A model generated the notes under the pieces. That model saw only the letters and a list, made by a program, of their open reading frames with translations, searched no databases and was not told where the DNA came from. Below, piece after piece: positions 61,901 to 64,000 of a DNA stretch of 64,000 nucleotides. Each line of letters opens with the position of its first letter. Positions within the stretch are counted from its first letter, which is position 1. Source of the DNA: Gyrodactylus bullatarudis (lineage: Eukaryota; Platyhelminthes; Monogenea; Gyrodactylidea; Gyrodactylidae); NCBI GenBank assembly GCA_012064415.1, contig SSNU01000247.1:744629-808628 (forward strand). The letters are read 5' to 3'. The translations under genes and the position numbers were made by a program.

Positions 61901-64000
61901 ACCAAGGAATGCTTGCACATTGCTGAGGCCATCATCGAAACAGATGCATGAGGCTGGTGCAATAGACTCCACATTGATATCAATATTCTGAGCAATGTTC
62001 GGCTTAAATGTAGTCTGGTTCATGACTAGATCAAGGCCACGAATTCCACTGGCACCAATAATCGGCAAGTTGATGGTGATATTCTCAAAGGTGTTGATGA
62101 TGAACACTCTTAGAGTATAACTGTCCAACTAAGAATAGTTAAGAGAAATGTTAAATTTGTTAAATTGAAGAGATGCTAGCTTGAGCTCACTTGAGGCAAT
62201 TCCACTATGGATGAGTTGCCGTCAAAAGTTCTATTGGTAACAACAATAGAATTCGAGTTGATTAGTGTATAGCTGGCCTGTCCGAAATTACTACCGATAG
62301 CAGCTGAAGATGAAAGTAGGCCAAGAGTTAAGTTAGTATTGATTGGATATTGATTTTGTTCAATTCCAAAGCCGACCTGACTTCCAGAGCCAATGAAGAG
62401 TCTTGCTCTGATTGAGGATAAACTTGGAAAGGTACCAACGCGAACATTGAAGGTCTGACTCCCGAGGGGATTCTCTAGCCTAAATACAACATTACGCCAG
62501 CCCATTAGGAGCATGTTGGTTGAAAAGATGACGGGATAGTTGGAACTCAAATCCATTGGACCAATCAGGGGTCTTCCATCGCCCCAGTCGAGGGTGTATT
62601 TGACAAAAGACGGTTTAAGTAAGTCAGTTCCTGTGTAATTCAGTTGAATTGTGCCTCTCACTTGAAAATATTAGTGACCATATATTACTTGACAATAATT
62701 ATGCAAGAAAATGGGATGTAATAACATACCTAGGCCTATTTCAGCTGGAGGACTGGCTGTGAGGACCATGTTATTAATTGCATTGTCGACAGTTGTATCA
62801 AATGTGCATTCTTCACAATTTACTGCGTTACAAACCTGAGCAGTATCGAAGTACATGCCAGGACTTGTAAAGTTTGGACTAAAATTAACACTACTACCTG
62901 TAAAAAGACAGAAATAGGGGTAGAGATTTGAAGCCTAATTCGGTTGGAGAAATAACCTACTGGCAAAAGTTAAATTAGCAAAGGGCAATCCCAAGGATCT
63001 TTTAAAGGAGACAGTGGCAGGTTCCGTTCCAGTTTTATTCATTACAAAACTGATTGTTTGATTCACACGAATGGCTGATACTTTTGGGGAACATGTCACA
63101 CCAGTGATAGGTTGAATCACTTCGACAGTTCTTGTCAATTCAATCTGATCAAGAGGACCGATAATTTTTGCTCGCAAAGTATAATTCCCGGGTGTTTTGT
63201 ATATATGGGGATATGTAGTAGTCTCATTGAATATTGGAATCTGGAAGAGTAGAAATTCAATTTAATTTTAATTTCTCTTAGATAACATCAAGGGCTGTGC
63301 ACAAATGCTTATGTAATAAATGAAAATAGAATGAGGTGGAAGGAATTACAAGAGTATTCGGTTCATTATCACCCCAATTAACTTGAAGGCTAGAATCGAC
63401 AGCAACACTTCCAGATGTACGTTGGAAACCAAGTAGGAATTCTCTTGTTGCCGCTGTTTTATTAGATTCTGGCAACAAATTATAGCTGCCTAATTGGCCA
63501 AAAACGTTTGCTACAACTACTTGACTTGTAATGACACCGCCAGCTTGTCCAGAGACGAATATTGAAAAAGTTCCAGTAGTATTGTATGTCTTTTGAAAGT
63601 TTTTCCCAGCACTTGCCCACGATTCACCAAGTGTTGCATTGAAAGAGGTATTCGTTCCATCACCAAAATCCAAAGTACATTCAATCGAAGTTCCAGCAGT
63701 GAAAAACACTTTTACAGTCACCACGTTATTCACCTGTACTGAGCTTAATGAGTAATTAATTAATTCATTAATACTAAGGTACCAATCAGCCAATCAAATC
63801 ATTCCTAAATTTTATTGGTCAATTTAATAACTATAAATACACCTACTGATGAGTCACATTATTATGACGGGGGAGAAGAAATAACTTTCAACAAGACTCA
63901 GGTTTCAATAAAGTACTCACTATGAATCTAGTTCAACGCGAATATTCCTTGCTGGCTGGTCAAATTTTAGCTGGCCAGTTAGCTGTAATGAGCCAAGTGG
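49905..64000 (-). CDS. PKD1-like: Polycystin-1 family receptor-channel (PKD repeats, REJ, GPS, PLAT, polycystin channel), 5' end outside window
   Basis: Cell-surface or ciliary receptor-channel. Exons (minus): 64000-63921 (partial), 63743-63350, 63240-62957, 62878-62730, 62660-62191, 62128-60942, 60872-60415, 60337-59964, 59890-59639, 59563-59473, 59418-59360, 59293-59027, 58970-58511, 58181-57628, 55536-55319, 54068-53903, 53038-52760, 52696-52292, 52214-51804, 51718-51547, 51429-50954, 50891-49905. They join in frame to 2,730 residues. Order: PKD-like domains (LDFGDGTN, VNWGDNEP, LDWGDGRP), REJ region (about 450-1200), GAIN/GPS with HCLCNHLTSF (about 1645), first helix, PLAT (about 1700-1820), further helices, polycystin extracellular domain (MWEWIDTIMLPRLFSKEWYN, about 2190), and the ion-channel helices. 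The tail is lysine-rich. GPS implies autocleavage as in the family, but the residues after the LTSF motif need checking. Which PKD1 or PKD1L member it is cannot be told without the N-terminus. Confidence 0.93.
54313..54966. repeat. Foldback repeat in a polycystin intron
   Basis: The left arm (54313 to about 54514) and right arm (about 54791-54966) are inverted copies, starting CAGTAAAAGTTTAAGAGTT and ending with its complement. They include AGCTCACCTAGGCCAAGG paired with CCTTGGCCTAGGTGAGCT. A 29-nt stretch near 54449-54477 occurs only in the left arm. The spacer contains a short direct repeat, ATGCTAGTTTCAGTCCT, and no convincing gene. Confidence 0.7.
55740..55816 (+). promoter_or_regulatory. 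Conserved upstream block of the secreted-protein gene
   Basis: The roughly 30 nt before the ATG, including TTCGAGAAATTCGCACG and a following TTTTTAAA, recur almost unchanged before the second copy (about 56638-56670). Weaker similarity extends further upstream (GTAACGAT...). TTTTTAAA may act as a TATA-like element. This is inferred from conservation between the copies only. Confidence 0.4.
55817..56185 (+). CDS. Small secreted cysteine-rich protein, nested in a polycystin intron
   Basis: Family not recognised. Intronless 122-residue ORF, antisense to the host gene inside its 2,091-nt intron (55537-57627). Residues 1 to about 21 are a clear signal peptide (MENFLVFLVIILSSVLC then GIDG). The mature part has nine cysteines, at 22, 28, 39, 65, 70, 80, 88, 101 and 112, one N-glycosylation site (NGT, 46-48) and a short basic tail. 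A degraded tandem copy lies about 860 bp downstream. The two share a conserved stretch immediately 5' of the ATG, so regulatory sequence was duplicated as well. Secretion is well supported. The function is unknown. Confidence 0.7.
   Translation: MENFLVFLVIILSSVLCGIDGCGKNVVCGKILQELRSGCAAAMIRNGTNTYSSNIEEIKKVEKFCKTKHCGIASALDDICLNEAFLKCSREKIKDLKMTDCALLNHYTEFHCNEKVKNPNRH
56677..57022 (+). pseudogene. Decayed tandem copy of the secreted cysteine-rich gene
   Basis: Clear paralog of 55817-56185: same signal peptide start (MEKFSTCLVIILSSLICAIG), the SRESIKDSKMTDCALL block matches SREKIKDLKMTDCALL, and the upstream flank is shared. The frame meets a TAA at 56812-56814, then a 9-nt deletion and a one-base frameshift near 56875. 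The conserved C-terminal half continues in another frame to a TAG at 57020. The last cysteine is replaced by tryptophan. The TAA sits inside a 24-nt GT...AG segment (56811-56834) whose removal would keep frame, but the later frameshift still breaks the protein. Confidence 0.65.
58215..58507. repeat. Foldback repeat occupying most of a 329-nt polycystin intron
   Basis: The two halves pair imperfectly: TATACCTTTTCCAGTTC on the left with GAACTGCAAAAGGTAAAGTA on the right, then GGAATAG...TTTTTTTATTGAA and TGAAATTCAATAAGGAA blocks toward the centre near 58,360. The intron runs from 58510 to 58182, so little of it lies outside the palindrome. Confidence 0.65.

Overview
The window is nuclear DNA from a ciliated animal. 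It is AT-rich, its genes are split by GT-AG introns, and the protein set is metazoan: an axonemal outer-arm dynein heavy chain, XPR1, DPCD, a polycystin-1-type REJ/PLAT channel and a multi-zinc-finger protein. I rebuilt the gene models by hand from reading frame, splice phase and family similarity, and all of them close without phase conflict. Intron size is bimodal: most introns are 40-90 nt, several are only 24-34 nt, and a few are 0.9-3 kb and filled with palindromic repeats. Such tiny introns are known from dicyemid mesozoans, and orthonectids are another small-genome possibility, but this placement is inference.

Layout: 1-9195 has no recognisable gene but holds one long foldback repeat (3847-4602) and one short TIR element (6741-6972). 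9196-27756 (+) is a 17-exon outer-arm dynein beta-type heavy chain (DNAH9/11/17 group), with two large palindromes in intron 14. 28027-36042 (-) is XPR1, tail-to-tail with the dynein gene. Its last intron carries a long-TIR element with a decayed KRBA2-type integrase fragment, and intron 8 carries a 641-bp hAT-type MITE with an 8-bp target duplication. 36239-43689 (+) is a 1,538-residue zinc-finger protein, head-to-head with XPR1 across about 196 bp. 43690-47325 is microsatellite-rich with only weak exon candidates. 47326-48035 (-) is DPCD. About 48,110-49,705 is a giant palindrome. From 49905 to the right edge (-) runs a polycystin-1 family gene, 22 exons visible and 5' end outside the window. 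Its 2.1-kb intron hosts a small secreted cysteine-rich gene on the opposite strand and a decayed tandem copy.

The gene content is enriched for cilium and sperm functions: dynein arm, DPCD (dynein-arm/cilium associated) and REJ-polycystin. XPR1 exports phosphate. The zinc-finger protein has a repeated helical-leader plus finger module that I do not recognise, and it is the best candidate for something undescribed. The non-coding space is dominated by foldback elements, often with arms near 200 bp and in one case apparently identical, so transcripts of these introns should form long hairpins.
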